Source: Puniceibacterium sp. IMCC21224 (GTDB taxonomy: Bacteria; Pseudomonadota; Alphaproteobacteria; Rhodobacterales; Rhodobacteraceae). From it: 64,000 bases of DNA. The stretch spans positions 372,001 through 436,000 of the forward strand of contig NZ_LDPY01000001.1 in the NCBI RefSeq assembly GCF_001038505.1. The letters are read 5' to 3'. The translations under genes and the position numbers were made by a program. The first letter of the stretch is position 1. The number at the start of each line of letters is the position of its first letter. Below the pieces are notes generated by a model. It worked only from the letters and a program-made list of their open reading frames with translations, had not been told where the DNA came from and did no database searches. Shown here piece by piece: positions 55,141 to 64,000 of this stretch.

Positions 55141-56258
55141 GTGCAGCGCCTGACGGCCCGCTTGCTGGGCTGAAAGTCATCGAACTGGCCCGCATTCTGG
55201 CGGGCCCGTGGGCTGGTCAGACACTGGCCGACCTGGGTGCCGAGGTGACCAAGATCGAGGCACCGCAGGGTGACGATACCCGCCGATGGGGCCCACCGTT
55301 CATCGAACGCGAGGGCGACCGGACTGCCGCCTATTTCCACTCCTGCAACCGGGGCAAAAAATCTGTCGTCGTCGATCTGGCGGATCCGGCAGGCCAGCAA
55401 CAGATGCGTGATCTGGTGGCTGATGCCGATATCCTGATCGAGAATTTCAAGGTCGGCGGCCTGACCAAATACGGCATGGACTACGCCAGTCTTTCGGCGC
55501 TCAATCCCCGGCTGATCTACTGCTCGATCACCGGGTTCGGGCAGGACGGCCCCTACGCGCATCGCGCAGGATATGACTACATCATTCAAGGCATGTCCGG
55601 GCTGATGTCGATCACCGGCGATCCTGATGGTCAGCCGCAGCGCACCGGCGTGGCGGTGACGGATATCTTTACCGGTGTTTATTCGGTCGCCGGCATCCTG
55701 GCCGCATTGTACCAGCGTTCGATCACGGGGCGGGGCCAGCAAATCGACATGGCGCTGCTGGATGTGGCGGTGTCGGTCACGGCCAATCAGGCGATGAACT
55801 ATCTGGCCACAGGCACTCCGCCGGGGCGGACGGGGAACTACCATCCCAACCTCACGCCGTATCAAGTGTTTGACTGCTCTGATGGGTTTATTATCATCGC
55901 CACTGGCAACGATGCACAATACCAGCGCTTGTGTCATCTGCTGGGTTTGCCCGACCTCGCCGAGGCGGCGGACTTTCTGACCAATGCTGACCGTATCGCG
56001 CATCGCGCCGAACTGACCCGCCTGCTGACCGAGGCGACCGTGCAACGCACCAAGGCCGCTCTTCTGGCCGCGTGCGAGGCGCAGGGTGTTCCGGCCGGTC
56101 CGATCAACGATCTGGCCGAAGTCATGGCCGATCCGCAGGTGCAGGCGCGCGGAATGCAAATCGCGCCTGACGGTGTTCCCGGCCTGCGCGCGCCGCTGCG
56201 GTTCTCGGACGCGGAACTTGTCCTTGATCGGGCGTCACCAAAGCTGGGGCAGGGCTGA
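55137..56258 (+). CDS. CaiB/BaiF-family (class III) CoA-transferase
   Basis: A 373-residue CoA transferase moving CoA between carboxylic acids. The N-terminal LKVIELARILAGPWAGQTLA and DLGAEVTKIEAP are typical. The probable catalytic Asp is in GVAVTDIFTGVYSVAGILAA. The substrate cannot be told. The start overlaps the dsbA-like stop by ATGA, although no functional link is obvious; smc often occupies this position in relatives. Confidence 0.92.
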   Translation: MSAAPDGPLAGLKVIELARILAGPWAGQTLADLGAEVTKIEAPQGDDTRRWGPPFIEREGDRTAAYFHSCNRGKKSVVVDLADPAGQQQMRDLVADADILIENFKVGGLTKYGMDYASLSALNPRLIYCSITGFGQDGPYAHRAGYDYIIQGMSGLMSITGDPDGQPQRTGVAVTDIFTGVYSVAGILAALYQRSITGRGQQIDMALLDVAVSVTANQAMNYLATGTPPGRTGNYHPNLTPYQVFDCSDGFIIIATGNDAQYQRLCHLLGLPDLAEAADFLTNADRIAHRAELTRLLTEATVQRTKAALLAACEAQGVPAGPINDLAEVMADPQVQARGMQIAPDGVPGLRAPLRFSDAELVLDRASPKLGQG

Positions 56259-56416
56259 TACTGCGCAACTGTCGGGCCGGATGCGCCTGATCAAAAAAGT
56301 ATCGCGACTGGCGGCATAAATGCCTCTGGCGCGATTGACGGGCCAGCGCGGCATATGATGGCCCTTGCCCCGGCTTGCATGACACGCTCCTATGACAGCA
56401 ACACAGCGGAGCCTTT

Positions 56417-57453
56417 ATGCAGAACAGTTTCGAACTTGGCGATGTGACCTTGCTGCCGGGTCAGCGTCGCACCATCGACCTGCCGGTGTCGGTCATGTCC
56501 GACCATACTCCCGTCACACTGTCGGCCCACGTGGTCCACGGACGCAAGCCGGGGCCGGTGATGTTCGTCTCAGCCGCGATTCACGGGGACGAGGTGATCG
56601 GTGCCGAAATTGTGCGCCGCCTGCTGCGCGCCGCGCCGGTTCAGCGGCTTGCTGGCACGCTGATCGCGGTGCCGATTGTCAACGCCTACGGGTTTCTAAA
56701 CCATTCGCGCTATCTGCCGGACCGGCGCGACCTGAACCGCTGCTTTCCCGGTCATTCCGAGGGATCGCTCGCCGCGCGTTTGGCGCATCTGTTCCTGAAT
56801 CAGATCGTCAAGCGATGTGACGTCGGGATTGACCTGCACTCAGCTGCACAGGGTCGCACCAATCTGCCGCAAATCCGGCTGACACCAGGCAGCGAAACAT
56901 TGCGCGCGCTGGGCGACGCGTTTGCCGCCCCGGTTACCCTGACCTCCAAAGTGCGCGACGGCTCTTTGCGACAGGCGGCCGAGGCGCAGGGCGTTGACGT
57001 GCTGCTCTATGAAGCGGGCGAGGGCTTACGATTCGATGAATTTGCGGCCCGTGCCGGTGTTGCCGGGATCCTGCGGGTGATGGCACAGCTTGACATGATC
57101 CCGGCCCGCACCGCCCCCGCCCGCGTGGGTCTGCGGTGTTTTGCGAACGCTCGGGCTGGGCCCGGGCGCCATCAGGAGGCCTGCTGCGCACGCTCAAAGC
57201 CAGCGGAGACTATGTTGAGATTGGCACGGTGCTGGGCCTGATCTCGGACCCGTTCGGTGAGATCGAGACCGAGGTCGTGTCGACGGAAACCGGGATCATC
57301 GTCGGCCGCACAAACCTGCCGGTGGTGAACGAGGGCGATGCGTTGTTTCATATCGCAGTGCCAAAACGCGCGGCCCACGCCGAAGCTGCGGCGCAGGGGA
57401 TGGGCGAACACCTTGAGGCTGCGCCGCTGTTTGATGAGGACGAAATTATCTGA
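56417..57453 (+). pseudogene. Succinylglutamate desuccinylase/aspartoacylase-family gene with a frameshift
   Basis: An M14-like zinc deacylase in two frames. The first frame (from the ATG at 56417) has the zinc motif AAIHGDEVIGAEIVRRLL, LNRCFPGHSEG and DLHSAAQGRTNLPQIRL up to about residue 236. The second frame continues with SAVFCERSGWARAPSGG and the C-terminal beta domain to the stop at 57453. Restoring one base (a T near 57130/57131, GGT-TCT) rejoins them perfectly. Either a real one-base deletion or an assembly error. If real, the product runs on to 57241 as junk and loses its C-terminal domain. Confidence 0.8.
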
Positions 57454-57540
57454 GTCGGGAACAGCATATTGCGTCGATATCGGCGCTGACCGGGCTGAAT
57501 TTGCGTCAGAAAACCGGTATTCAACGATGGTTGCCGCACG

Positions 57541-58260
57541 TCACTTGACCGTATTTGCCATCTGATCGCTGTCTTCCAGCAACACTTCGCGCGAGGCGGA
57601 TGTGAACTCCCGGCGCATGACCACCAACAGGGTAAATGTTGCGGCGACCAGCAGTGGCCAGGCTCCCAGCAGCCAGGCGGCGGATGCGATACCAAAATAG
57701 ACCGATCGCAAGCCCCGGTTGTAGCTGCGTGCGGCGGTAACGTTGATCTCGGCTGCTTTGGCGGCGCGCGGAAAGGCAAGCGGACTCGTTGGATCATTCG
57801 GAACCGCCGCCATGAGGACGGCGCAATAGCCGAACAGCCGGTGGGACCAGACGAATTTGAGAAAGGCGTTGGTGGCGAAGCCGAGCATCAGCATCAGCTT
57901 GATCTCCCACACGATGGTCGGTGCGCTGCCCAGCGTCAGATCCTGCGCCACGCCACGAAGAATGTCGGCATTGCCGATCAGGGCGAACCCTCCACCGATG
58001 GCGATCATGCTTGCCGAGGCAAAGAAAGCGGTGCCCTGACGCATGTTGCCGATGATCTGGGAATCAAAGATCCGCGGTTCGCGGGTTACGAAATGGCGCA
58101 TCCATTCCCGCCGGTAATCCGCCATCAGCGCCGACACCGAAGGCCGCCGCGTCGGCGGATGCTCGATCACCGGAGTACAGAGCAACCAGCCGACCAGCAG
58201 CACAGCCAGTGCCGTATAATCGAGACGGGTGAACAGCGTCATCTGATCCATCCAGAGCAT
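57541..58260 (-). CDS. DUF599 membrane protein
   Basis: A 239-residue integral membrane protein with about four hydrophobic segments (for example YTALAVLLVGWLLCTPVI and IASAAWLLGAWPLLVAATF). Conserved DUF599 residues around YRREWMRHFVTREPRIFDSQ follow the first helix. Function unknown. It follows the CopD-like gene by 12 bases on the minus strand, so the two membrane proteins are probably co-expressed. Confidence 0.86.
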   Translation of the reverse strand: MLWMDQMTLFTRLDYTALAVLLVGWLLCTPVIEHPPTRRPSVSALMADYRREWMRHFVTREPRIFDSQIIGNMRQGTAFFASASMIAIGGGFALIGNADILRGVAQDLTLGSAPTIVWEIKLMLMLGFATNAFLKFVWSHRLFGYCAVLMAAVPNDPTSPLAFPRAAKAAEINVTAARSYNRGLRSVYFGIASAAWLLGAWPLLVAATFTLLVVMRREFTSASREVLLEDSDQMANTVK

Positions 58261-58272
58261 GTATGCGCCTTT

Positions 58273-58683
58273 CTAAAACGGCTTGACGACAACGACCCAG
58301 AGGATGGCGATCACACCGATCACGCTAAGTTCGTTGAAAACGCGCAGGTAGCGGTCCGATTCGGTAAAGATGCCGCGGCGGGCGCGCAGCACCAACCGCC
58401 CGGTCCAGCCGTAATGCGCCGCCAGCACCAATACCAGCCCAAGCTTGAGCCAGACCCAGTCTGGAAACCCGTGGACAGACGCCAGCCACAGCCCGGTCAG
58501 CAGCGCGATCACCCCCAGCCCGGCGGAAAAGCGATATAGTCTGATCGTCAGATCCCCAAGCGGGCCGAACGTTCGGGTCGCGGCAAAATCGCGTTTCCAG
58601 TAAATCAACGCACGTGGCACGGCAAAGATACTGGTCATCCAGCCCATGACGCACAGAAGGTGTATGATCTTGACCCAGTCCAT
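58273..58683 (-). CDS. CopD/HemJ-like small membrane protein
   Basis: A 136-residue membrane protein with four predicted helices. The N terminus MDWVKIIHLLCVMGWM with VPRALIYWKR resembles HemJ (protoporphyrinogen oxidase of this type) and CopD-family proteins, including the conserved His in the first helix. I cannot separate these two possibilities by eye. The ATG at 58683 suits the family. Divergent from glcD. Confidence 0.78.
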   Translation of the reverse strand: MDWVKIIHLLCVMGWMTSIFAVPRALIYWKRDFAATRTFGPLGDLTIRLYRFSAGLGVIALLTGLWLASVHGFPDWVWLKLGLVLVLAAHYGWTGRLVLRARRGIFTESDRYLRVFNELSVIGVIAILWVVVVKPF

Positions 58684-58764
58684 GGTTGGATCCCTGCGAT
58701 AGCTATGGCAAATGCGCAAGTCGCAGCGCCATCCTGACAAGAAATGTTTTGGTTTTCGGCATTT

Positions 58765-58785
58765 TTGGTTATATAAGTTTACCAA
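58765..58785. promoter_or_regulatory. Candidate operator before glcD
   Basis: TTGGT (58765-58769) and ACCAA (58781-58785) form an inverted repeat with 11 bases between, overlapping an AT-rich TATATAAG-like sequence. The pattern is of the kind bound by GntR-family regulators (GlcC type). It lies 17 bases upstream of the glcD ATG. No regulator gene is adjacent. Confidence 0.35.
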
Positions 58786-58801
58786 TTACAGGAAGAATGC
58801 C

Positions 58802-60250
58802 ATGCAAATGCCCCGCCCTGATGACTCGATCCTCGCTCGAAAGACCGAAATCGTCTCCGGGTTACTTAGGTTGCTGCCCGGGGATGCAGTGATATCGGAC
58901 GCCGCCGAAACCCGTGCGTATGAATGTGACGCGCTGACCGCTTATCGCTGCCCGCCACTGGCCGTGGTGCTGCCACGCACGACGGCAGAGGTCGCGGATG
59001 TGCTGCGTTTTTGTCACGCTCAGGGGGTGCCGGTGGTGCCGCGCGGCTCTGGCACGTCGCTCGCAGGGGGTGCGTTACCGACGGCGGATTGCGTGCTGTT
59101 GGGCGTGGCGCGGATGAATGAGGTGCTTGAGACGGATTACGAGAACAGGTTTATCCGGGTGCAGACTGGCCGCACCAACCTAAGCGTGACCGGCGCCGTC
59201 GAGCAGGAAGATTTCTTTTATGCCCCCGACCCGTCGTCGCAACTGGCCTGCGCCATCGCGGGCAATATCGCGATGAATTCGGGCGGGGCGCATTGCCTGA
59301 AATACGGCGTGACCACCAACAATCTGATGGGCGTCACGCTGGTTTTGATGGACGGCACAGTGACGCAAATCGGCGGCGCGCATCTGGATGCCCCTGGGCT
59401 GGACCTGCTGGGGCTGATCTGCGGCTCCGAAGGGCAACTGGGCGTGGTGACCGAGGCAACCCTGCGCATCCTGCGCAAGCCCGAAGGCGCGCGACCGGTG
59501 TTGATGGGCTTTGACGACAACGAAGTGGCGGGTGCCTGCGTGTCCGACATCATCAAGGCGGGCGTGTTGCCGGTGGCGATCGAATTCATGGACCGCCCCT
59601 GCATTGAGGCATGCGAGGCCTTTGCCCATGCCGGCTATCCGATGTGCGAGGCACTGTTGATCGTCGAGGTCGAAGGATCACCCGCCGAGATCGACGAACA
59701 GCTGGCTCTGATCCTTGAGATTGCCCGCCGCCATAACCCGGTGGAACTGCGCGAGGCGCGGGATGCCGAAGAGGCCGGTCGCATTTGGCTGGGCCGCAAG
59801 TCAGCCTTTGGTGCCATGGGGCAGATCAACGATTACATGTGTCTGGACGGTACGATCCCGGTCACGTCTTTGCCCTACGTGCTGCGTCGGATCGGTGAAT
59901 TTTCCAAACAATATGGCCTTGGCGTTGCCAACGTGTTCCACGCCGGTGACGGCAATATGCATCCGCTGATCCTGTTCGACGCCAACAAACCCGGAGATCT
60001 GGAACTCTGCGAGGAAATGGGTGCGGATATCCTGCGGCTCTGTGTCGAGGTTGGTGGTTGCCTGACAGGCGAACATGGCGTCGGCATCGAAAAGCGTGAC
60101 CTGATGGTCGATCAGTTCGCCCCCGAGGATCTGGAAATTCAGATGGCGGTCAAGGATGTGTTCGACCCCAATTGGTTGCTCAACCCGGCCAAGGTGTTTC
60201 CACTGGCGGCGTCTCAGGCACGCCGTGAATCAGCGGTCGCGGCCGAATAG
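58802..60250 (+). CDS. glcD: Glycolate oxidase subunit GlcD (FAD)
   Basis: FAD-binding catalytic subunit oxidising glycolate to glyoxylate. The 482 residues have the PCMH-type FAD motif VVPRGSGTSLAGGALP (about 75-95). The C-terminal FAD-oxidase domain includes NVFHAGDGNMHPLI and GEHGVGIEKRDLM. The ATG at 58802 has AGGAAG about 9 bases upstream. First gene of glcDEF; glcE starts 61 bases after it. The operon lets the cell use glycolate, a common algal exudate. Confidence 0.96.
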   Translation: MQMPRPDDSILARKTEIVSGLLRLLPGDAVISDAAETRAYECDALTAYRCPPLAVVLPRTTAEVADVLRFCHAQGVPVVPRGSGTSLAGGALPTADCVLLGVARMNEVLETDYENRFIRVQTGRTNLSVTGAVEQEDFFYAPDPSSQLACAIAGNIAMNSGGAHCLKYGVTTNNLMGVTLVLMDGTVTQIGGAHLDAPGLDLLGLICGSEGQLGVVTEATLRILRKPEGARPVLMGFDDNEVAGACVSDIIKAGVLPVAIEFMDRPCIEACEAFAHAGYPMCEALLIVEVEGSPAEIDEQLALILEIARRHNPVELREARDAEEAGRIWLGRKSAFGAMGQINDYMCLDGTIPVTSLPYVLRRIGEFSKQYGLGVANVFHAGDGNMHPLILFDANKPGDLELCEEMGADILRLCVEVGGCLTGEHGVGIEKRDLMVDQFAPEDLEIQMAVKDVFDPNWLLNPAKVFPLAASQARRESAVAAE

Positions 60251-60311
60251 CCGTCGCACAATTCGGGGTTCGTGTCCCCGCTCCCCAGGAAATTGAGGCC
60301 AGACAACGAAT

Positions 60312-61430
60312 ATGAGACCGGAATCCGAGGCCGAACTGGCCGCAATGATCAAAGATGCCGTTGCGCCGCTGCACATCAAAGGTGGCGGTACGCGTGAGAT
60401 CGGGCAACCGGTGACGGGGGCCGTGCTGGAGACGGGCGGACTGTCCGGTATCACGCTATACGAACCGGGTGCGCTGACGATCGTCGCCGGAGCCGGTACA
60501 CCACTGGCCGAGGTTGAAGCGGCTTTGGACGCCGAGGGGCAAAGATTGGCCTTTGAGCCGATGGATCATCGCGGGCTGCTTGGCACTGTTGGAACGCCGA
60601 CGCTGGGCGGTGTGGTGGCGGGAAACGTGTCCGGTCCACGCCGAATTCAGTCCGGGGCTGCGCGGGATTTCATGCTTGGGGTGCGGTTCGTCGATGGGCG
60701 CGGCACGATCCTCAAGAACGGTGGCCGGGTGATGAAGAACGTCACGGGCTATGATCTGGTCAAACTGATGGCCGGTAGCAGGGGCACGCTTGGCGTGGTG
60801 AGCCAGGTCAGTCTCAAGGTATTGCCGAAACCCGAAAGCGCCGCGACGCTGGTGTTTCAGGGTCTCACCGACGGTGAGGCGGTGAAGGTGATGAATGCGG
60901 CGCTGGGCTCACCTTTTGAGATCACTGGTGCGGCACATGCACCCGGTGCCGATGGGGCCACCTGGCTGCGGATCGAAGGCTTTGAAAAGTCTGTCGACTA
61001 TCGTGCGGGCCGGTTGCATGCACTTTTTTCTGCGTATTCCCCCCGGATCGTGACCAGCACGGACGAGGTTTCCGCGATCTGGCAGGCGGTTCGCGATGTC
61101 GATGTGATGAAGGGCCAGAGCGGGGATGTCTGGCGGTTATCGGTCAAGCCGTCGCAAGCGGCGGACCTGGCCGCGCGATTGCGGGCCAAGGCGCTGTTGT
61201 ATGACTGGGGCGGCGGGCTGATCTGGGCGCTGCTGGCTGATGGCACCGATGCGCGGGCGCATCTGGGCGGTTTCGACGGCCACGCTACATTGGTGCGCGG
61301 CTCTGCCCAGCACCGGGCGGCGCTCGGGGTGTTTCAGCCGGAATCGGCGCCACTGGCGCGGCTCAGTCAGGGTCTGCGGGCCCGGTTTGATCCGCGTGGA
61401 TTGCTTAATCCCGGGTTGATGGGCGGATGA
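60312..61430 (+). CDS. glcE: Glycolate oxidase subunit GlcE
   Basis: Second FAD-binding subunit of glycolate oxidase, 372 residues. It has a shortened PCMH domain (HIKGGGTREIGQP, TLGGVVAGNVSGPRRI and NVTGYDLVKLMAGSRGTLGV). It lacks a full oxidase domain of the GlcD type, as expected. AGGAAATTGAGG-like sequence precedes the ATG at 60312. Followed after about 100 bases by glcF on the same strand. Confidence 0.95.
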   Translation: MRPESEAELAAMIKDAVAPLHIKGGGTREIGQPVTGAVLETGGLSGITLYEPGALTIVAGAGTPLAEVEAALDAEGQRLAFEPMDHRGLLGTVGTPTLGGVVAGNVSGPRRIQSGAARDFMLGVRFVDGRGTILKNGGRVMKNVTGYDLVKLMAGSRGTLGVVSQVSLKVLPKPESAATLVFQGLTDGEAVKVMNAALGSPFEITGAAHAPGADGATWLRIEGFEKSVDYRAGRLHALFSAYSPRIVTSTDEVSAIWQAVRDVDVMKGQSGDVWRLSVKPSQAADLAARLRAKALLYDWGGGLIWALLADGTDARAHLGGFDGHATLVRGSAQHRAALGVFQPESAPLARLSQGLRARFDPRGLLNPGLMGG

Positions 61431-61532
61431 TGCTTGGCTCTTTGCTGACCCGGCGGCCTGCGCGGGCATTGCCTGATGTGATAACTTTGCCTTGGTTCAG
61501 GTTGACCACGGCCCGAATGGTGACCATCTGAT

Positions 61533-62828
61533 ATGCAGACTACCTTTTCTCCCGAGCAGCTGAGCGACCCCGAGATCCAGCGCAGCAATGAGATCCTGCG
61601 CTCTTGCGTGCATTGCGGTTTTTGCACCGCGACCTGTCCGACCTATCAGGTGTTGGGTGACGAATTGGATAGCCCGCGTGGCCGGATCTATCTGATCAAG
61701 GACATGCTGGAAAACGCTCGCAAGCCCGATGCCAAGACGGTCAAGCATATCGACCGCTGCCTGAGCTGTCTTGCCTGTATGACCACCTGCCCGTCCGGTG
61801 TGCATTACATGCATCTGGTGGATCATGCCCGCAGCTATATTGAAGCGAATTATAACCGTCCGTGGTCTGACCGCGCGCTGCGCTGGCTGTTGGCGCGGAT
61901 TCTGCCGTATCCGACCCGATTCCGTATCGCGCTGCTGGGGGCCAGAATCGGACGCCCATTCGCCTTTCTGATGCCGGATGCACGCCTGCGCGCGATGCTG
62001 GAAATGGCGCCAAAAAAGATCCCTCCGGTCAGTCGCAACGACGATCCACAAAGCTTTGCGCCCGAAGGGCCGCGCCGCAAACGCGTGGCGCTGATGACGG
62101 GCTGTGCGCAAAAGGCACTGAACACCGATATCAACGACGCAACGATTCGGCTGCTGACCCGACTGGGTTGCGAGGTGGTTGTCGCCAAAGGTGCGGGGTG
62201 CTGCGGTGCGCTGACCCATCACATGGGCAAGACCGGCGAAAGCCACGCTGCTGCGGCGCAGAATATTCGCGCCTGGACCCGTGAAATCGACGGCGCGGGA
62301 TTGGATGCCATTGTGATCAACACCAGTGGTTGCGGGACCACGGTCAAGGATTACGGCCATATGTTTCGCAATGACCCTCTGGCTGCGGACGCAGCCCGTG
62401 TATCAGGTGTCGCGATGGATATCAGCGAACTGCTGATGACTCTGGGCCTGCCCGAGGCGGTGCCGCAGAATCTGACAGTGGCCTATCATGCGGCCTGTTC
62501 GCTCCAACATGGGCAAAAGATCAAGACGTACCCCAAAGAATTGTTGAAGCGCGCCGGTTTCACTGTGGTCGAGCCGTCAGACAGCCATTTGTGCTGCGGC
62601 TCAGCCGGAACCTACAATCTGATGCAGCCAGAGATTTCAAAGCAGTTGAAAACTCGCAAGGTTCGCACACTCGAGGCGCGTAATCCGGATGTGATCGCTG
62701 CGGGGAATATCGGCTGCATGATGCAGATCGGATCTGGCACCGCCATACCCATCGTGCATACGGTTGAGCTGCTGGATTGGGCACTGGGCGGGCCGATTCC
62801 GCCTGCGCTGGCGCTCACGACATCGTGA
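61533..62828 (+). CDS. glcF: Glycolate oxidase iron-sulfur subunit GlcF
   Basis: Electron-transfer subunit of 431 residues. It has two [4Fe-4S] ferredoxin motifs (CVHCGFCTATCPTY and CLSCLACMTTCPSG) and two CCG domains (GAGCCGALTHHMG and LCCGSAGTYNL) typical of GlcF and related quinone-linked oxidoreductases. It completes glcDEF and probably passes electrons to the membrane quinone pool. No transporter (glcA) follows; a serine protease gene does. Confidence 0.96.
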   Translation: MQTTFSPEQLSDPEIQRSNEILRSCVHCGFCTATCPTYQVLGDELDSPRGRIYLIKDMLENARKPDAKTVKHIDRCLSCLACMTTCPSGVHYMHLVDHARSYIEANYNRPWSDRALRWLLARILPYPTRFRIALLGARIGRPFAFLMPDARLRAMLEMAPKKIPPVSRNDDPQSFAPEGPRRKRVALMTGCAQKALNTDINDATIRLLTRLGCEVVVAKGAGCCGALTHHMGKTGESHAAAAQNIRAWTREIDGAGLDAIVINTSGCGTTVKDYGHMFRNDPLAADAARVSGVAMDISELLMTLGLPEAVPQNLTVAYHAACSLQHGQKIKTYPKELLKRAGFTVVEPSDSHLCCGSAGTYNLMQPEISKQLKTRKVRTLEARNPDVIAAGNIGCMMQIGSGTAIPIVHTVELLDWALGGPIPPALALTTS

Positions 62829-62915
62829 TCGCGAGAATTACGGTTTAATTTATCCTTTTTGCCCCAATTTTGCCAAAGCCGGTCAATAGACCCAGAGAAA
62901 AATTGGAGTGATTTG

Positions 62916-63731
62916 GTGCCACGGCGGATATGCGTCATAATTTTGTCCCTGCTGTGTCTGTCAACGGCGCCTTTGCTGGCTCAGCAAAGCGGGCTGTTCT
63001 TGATGGAGAGCGCCGAAGACGGACGCAATTGGGAGGCGGTTGGCCGCCTCGAAATCGCAGGCGAGGCGTTCTGCACTGGTGCCCTGATCGAACCGGGGCT
63101 GGTGCTGACAGCGGCGCATTGCCTGTTCAATCCCGAAACTGGCGCGCGTGTGCCCGCCGACCAGATGCAGTTCCTTGTCGGATGGCGCAACGGTCGCGCG
63201 GCGGCCTACCGGCGGGTGCGGCGCGCAGAACCGCACCCGGATTACGATTACCGCAGCGCTACGGATGCTGATCGGGTGCGCGTGGATGTGGCCCTGCTCG
63301 AACTACAGCATCCGGTGCGCAACGGCAGCATCGTTCCGTTCGAGACAGACCACCGCCCTGAAAACGGCGATCGCGTCGGCGTCGTTTCCTATGCGCATAA
63401 CCGGTCCGAGGCACCGTCCCTGCAAGAGATCTGCGACGTCAAGGCACAGCAGCGGGGCGTTCTGATTCTGACCTGTCAGGTGGATTTTGGTAGCTCTGGC
63501 TCTCCGGTTTTTTCTTTTGATACCGGTACACCGCGCATCGTTTCTGTGGTCTCTGCTAAAGCCGAAGCCAATGGCGAGCCGGTGTCGCTGGGCACCACGC
63601 TCGAAATCCCGATCGCGCTGATCAAAGAGGTATTGGCCCGCAAAGACGGCCTTGCTGCGACTGGTATTACCGGCGTCAGCCGCGTAGGCGCCATCCCGAG
63701 GAACACCGGAGCAAAGTTCATAACGCCATGA
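62916..63731 (+). CDS. Secreted trypsin-like serine protease
   Basis: A 271-residue S1-family protease with a signal peptide (ICVIILSLLCLSTAPLLAQ). A complete catalytic triad is visible: His68 (LTAAHC), Asp124 (DVALLEL) and Ser194 (GSSGSP). I choose the GTG at 62916 because GGAG lies 7 bases upstream; an in-frame ATG at 62859 would spoil the signal peptide. The stop overlaps the start of a second protease by 4 bases. Confidence 0.86.
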   Translation: MPRRICVIILSLLCLSTAPLLAQQSGLFLMESAEDGRNWEAVGRLEIAGEAFCTGALIEPGLVLTAAHCLFNPETGARVPADQMQFLVGWRNGRAAAYRRVRRAEPHPDYDYRSATDADRVRVDVALLELQHPVRNGSIVPFETDHRPENGDRVGVVSYAHNRSEAPSLQEICDVKAQQRGVLILTCQVDFGSSGSPVFSFDTGTPRIVSVVSAKAEANGEPVSLGTTLEIPIALIKEVLARKDGLAATGITGVSRVGAIPRNTGAKFITP

Positions 63732-64000
63732 AATATATTATTTTTCTCCTGGTGTGCTCGCTCGGTCTGCCTGCTGCGGCTGAGAGCTCGGATGGTCTTT
63801 TGGTCATGCAGCGCCGGGGTGAAATTCTGGGATGGGAGGGGGTCGGCCGGATCGACATGCCAGGTGGCCTATGTACCGGCGTGCTGATCGGGCCCGATAT
63901 CGTGCTGACGGCGGCGCATTGCGTGGCGGGGCGCAGTGCGCGGGACCGGATTACCTTTCGGGCCGGCTATCGCAATGGTGGCTCGATGGCGGATCGGCGT
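63728..64000 (+). CDS. Second trypsin-like serine protease (3' end outside window)
   Basis: The first 91 residues are visible: a signal peptide (IIFLLVCSLGLPAAAE), then a sequence parallel to the preceding protease (EGVGRIDMPGGLCTGVLIGP, then LTAAHC with the catalytic His). The Asp and Ser of the triad lie beyond the window. The ATG overlaps the previous stop (ATGA), so this is a tandem, co-translated duplicate. Confidence 0.85.
   Translation, partial: MKYIIFLLVCSLGLPAAAESSDGLLVMQRRGEILGWEGVGRIDMPGGLCTGVLIGPDIVLTAAHCVAGRSARDRITFRAGYRNGGSMADRR

Noticed and set aside
57136..57453. Separate 105-codon gene after the deacylase
   Set aside because: It is the C-terminal domain of the same gene in a shifted frame, not an independent gene.
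1..64000. CRISPR array, prophage, insertion sequence or toxin-antitoxin module
   Set aside because: No regularly spaced repeats, transposase, integrase or small paired toxin genes were found in either strand's translations.

Overview
The window looks like a chromosomal segment of a marine alphaproteobacterium of the Rhodobacterales, probably the Roseobacter group. The evidence is the high GC content, a flagellar cluster arranged as in that group (flhA-fliR-flhB facing flgB-flgC-fliE-fliQ-flgF-flgG-flgA-flgH-fliL, with fliI divergent), a mutY/DUF721/dsbA block, an amidase-aminotransferase-ftsK-lolA block and a family II (Mn-dependent) pyrophosphatase. The genus cannot be settled from the sequence alone. 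No rRNA, tRNA, CRISPR array, prophage or insertion sequence was recognised.

Layout. 1-5.9 kb: surface polysaccharide genes (two glycosyltransferases, galE, galU, cysQ, and an ABC-2 export permease without its ATPase). 5.9-9.9 kb: DNA-repair alkB, then dnaK-dnaJ behind a heat-shock-like promoter. 9.9-15.1 kb: a two-component system divergent from a four-gene periplasmic operon whose first two products belong to families associated with PQQ-dependent oxidation (an ABC-type binding protein and a YVTN beta-propeller), followed by two small secreted proteins, one very acidic and PepSY-like. 15.1-17.7 kb: rpmE, rplS, trmD and a GntR regulator. 18.1-28.5 kb: flagellar export and rod genes. 28.8-38.3 kb: metabolic genes (sugar isomerase, crotonase, two SDRs, UbiH, amidase), a DUF2125 protein and an orphan TadE/TadG-like pair. 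38.6-47.5 kb: aminotransferase, ftsK, lolA, a lytic transglycosylase lipoprotein, hspQ, threonine aldolase, a Cys-cluster protein and ribF. 47.6-53.8 kb: MaoC dehydratase, a WYL regulator with a striking operator, a HAD phosphatase, DUF1294, pyrophosphatase, alkane hydroxylase and mutY. 53.9-58.7 kb: DUF721, dsbA-like, CaiB, a frameshifted deacylase and membrane proteins. 58.8-64 kb: the glycolate oxidase operon glcDEF and two tandem trypsin-like proteases, the second cut by the window end.

How the genes work together. Flagellar genes 18.1-28.5 kb form two convergent units plus fliI; a CtrA-like box lies between flgB and fliI, and the terminator of the leftward unit lies antisense inside the last gene of the rightward unit. 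glcDEF would oxidise glycolate. The most unusual region is 9.9-15.1 kb: it has sensor, regulator, binding protein, propeller and small acidic proteins, but no ABC ATPase, permease, PQQ dehydrogenase or cytochrome. It may be a cut-down PQQ- or lanthanide-related sensing or scavenging system. That reading is inference. Most of the window is ordinary core genome.
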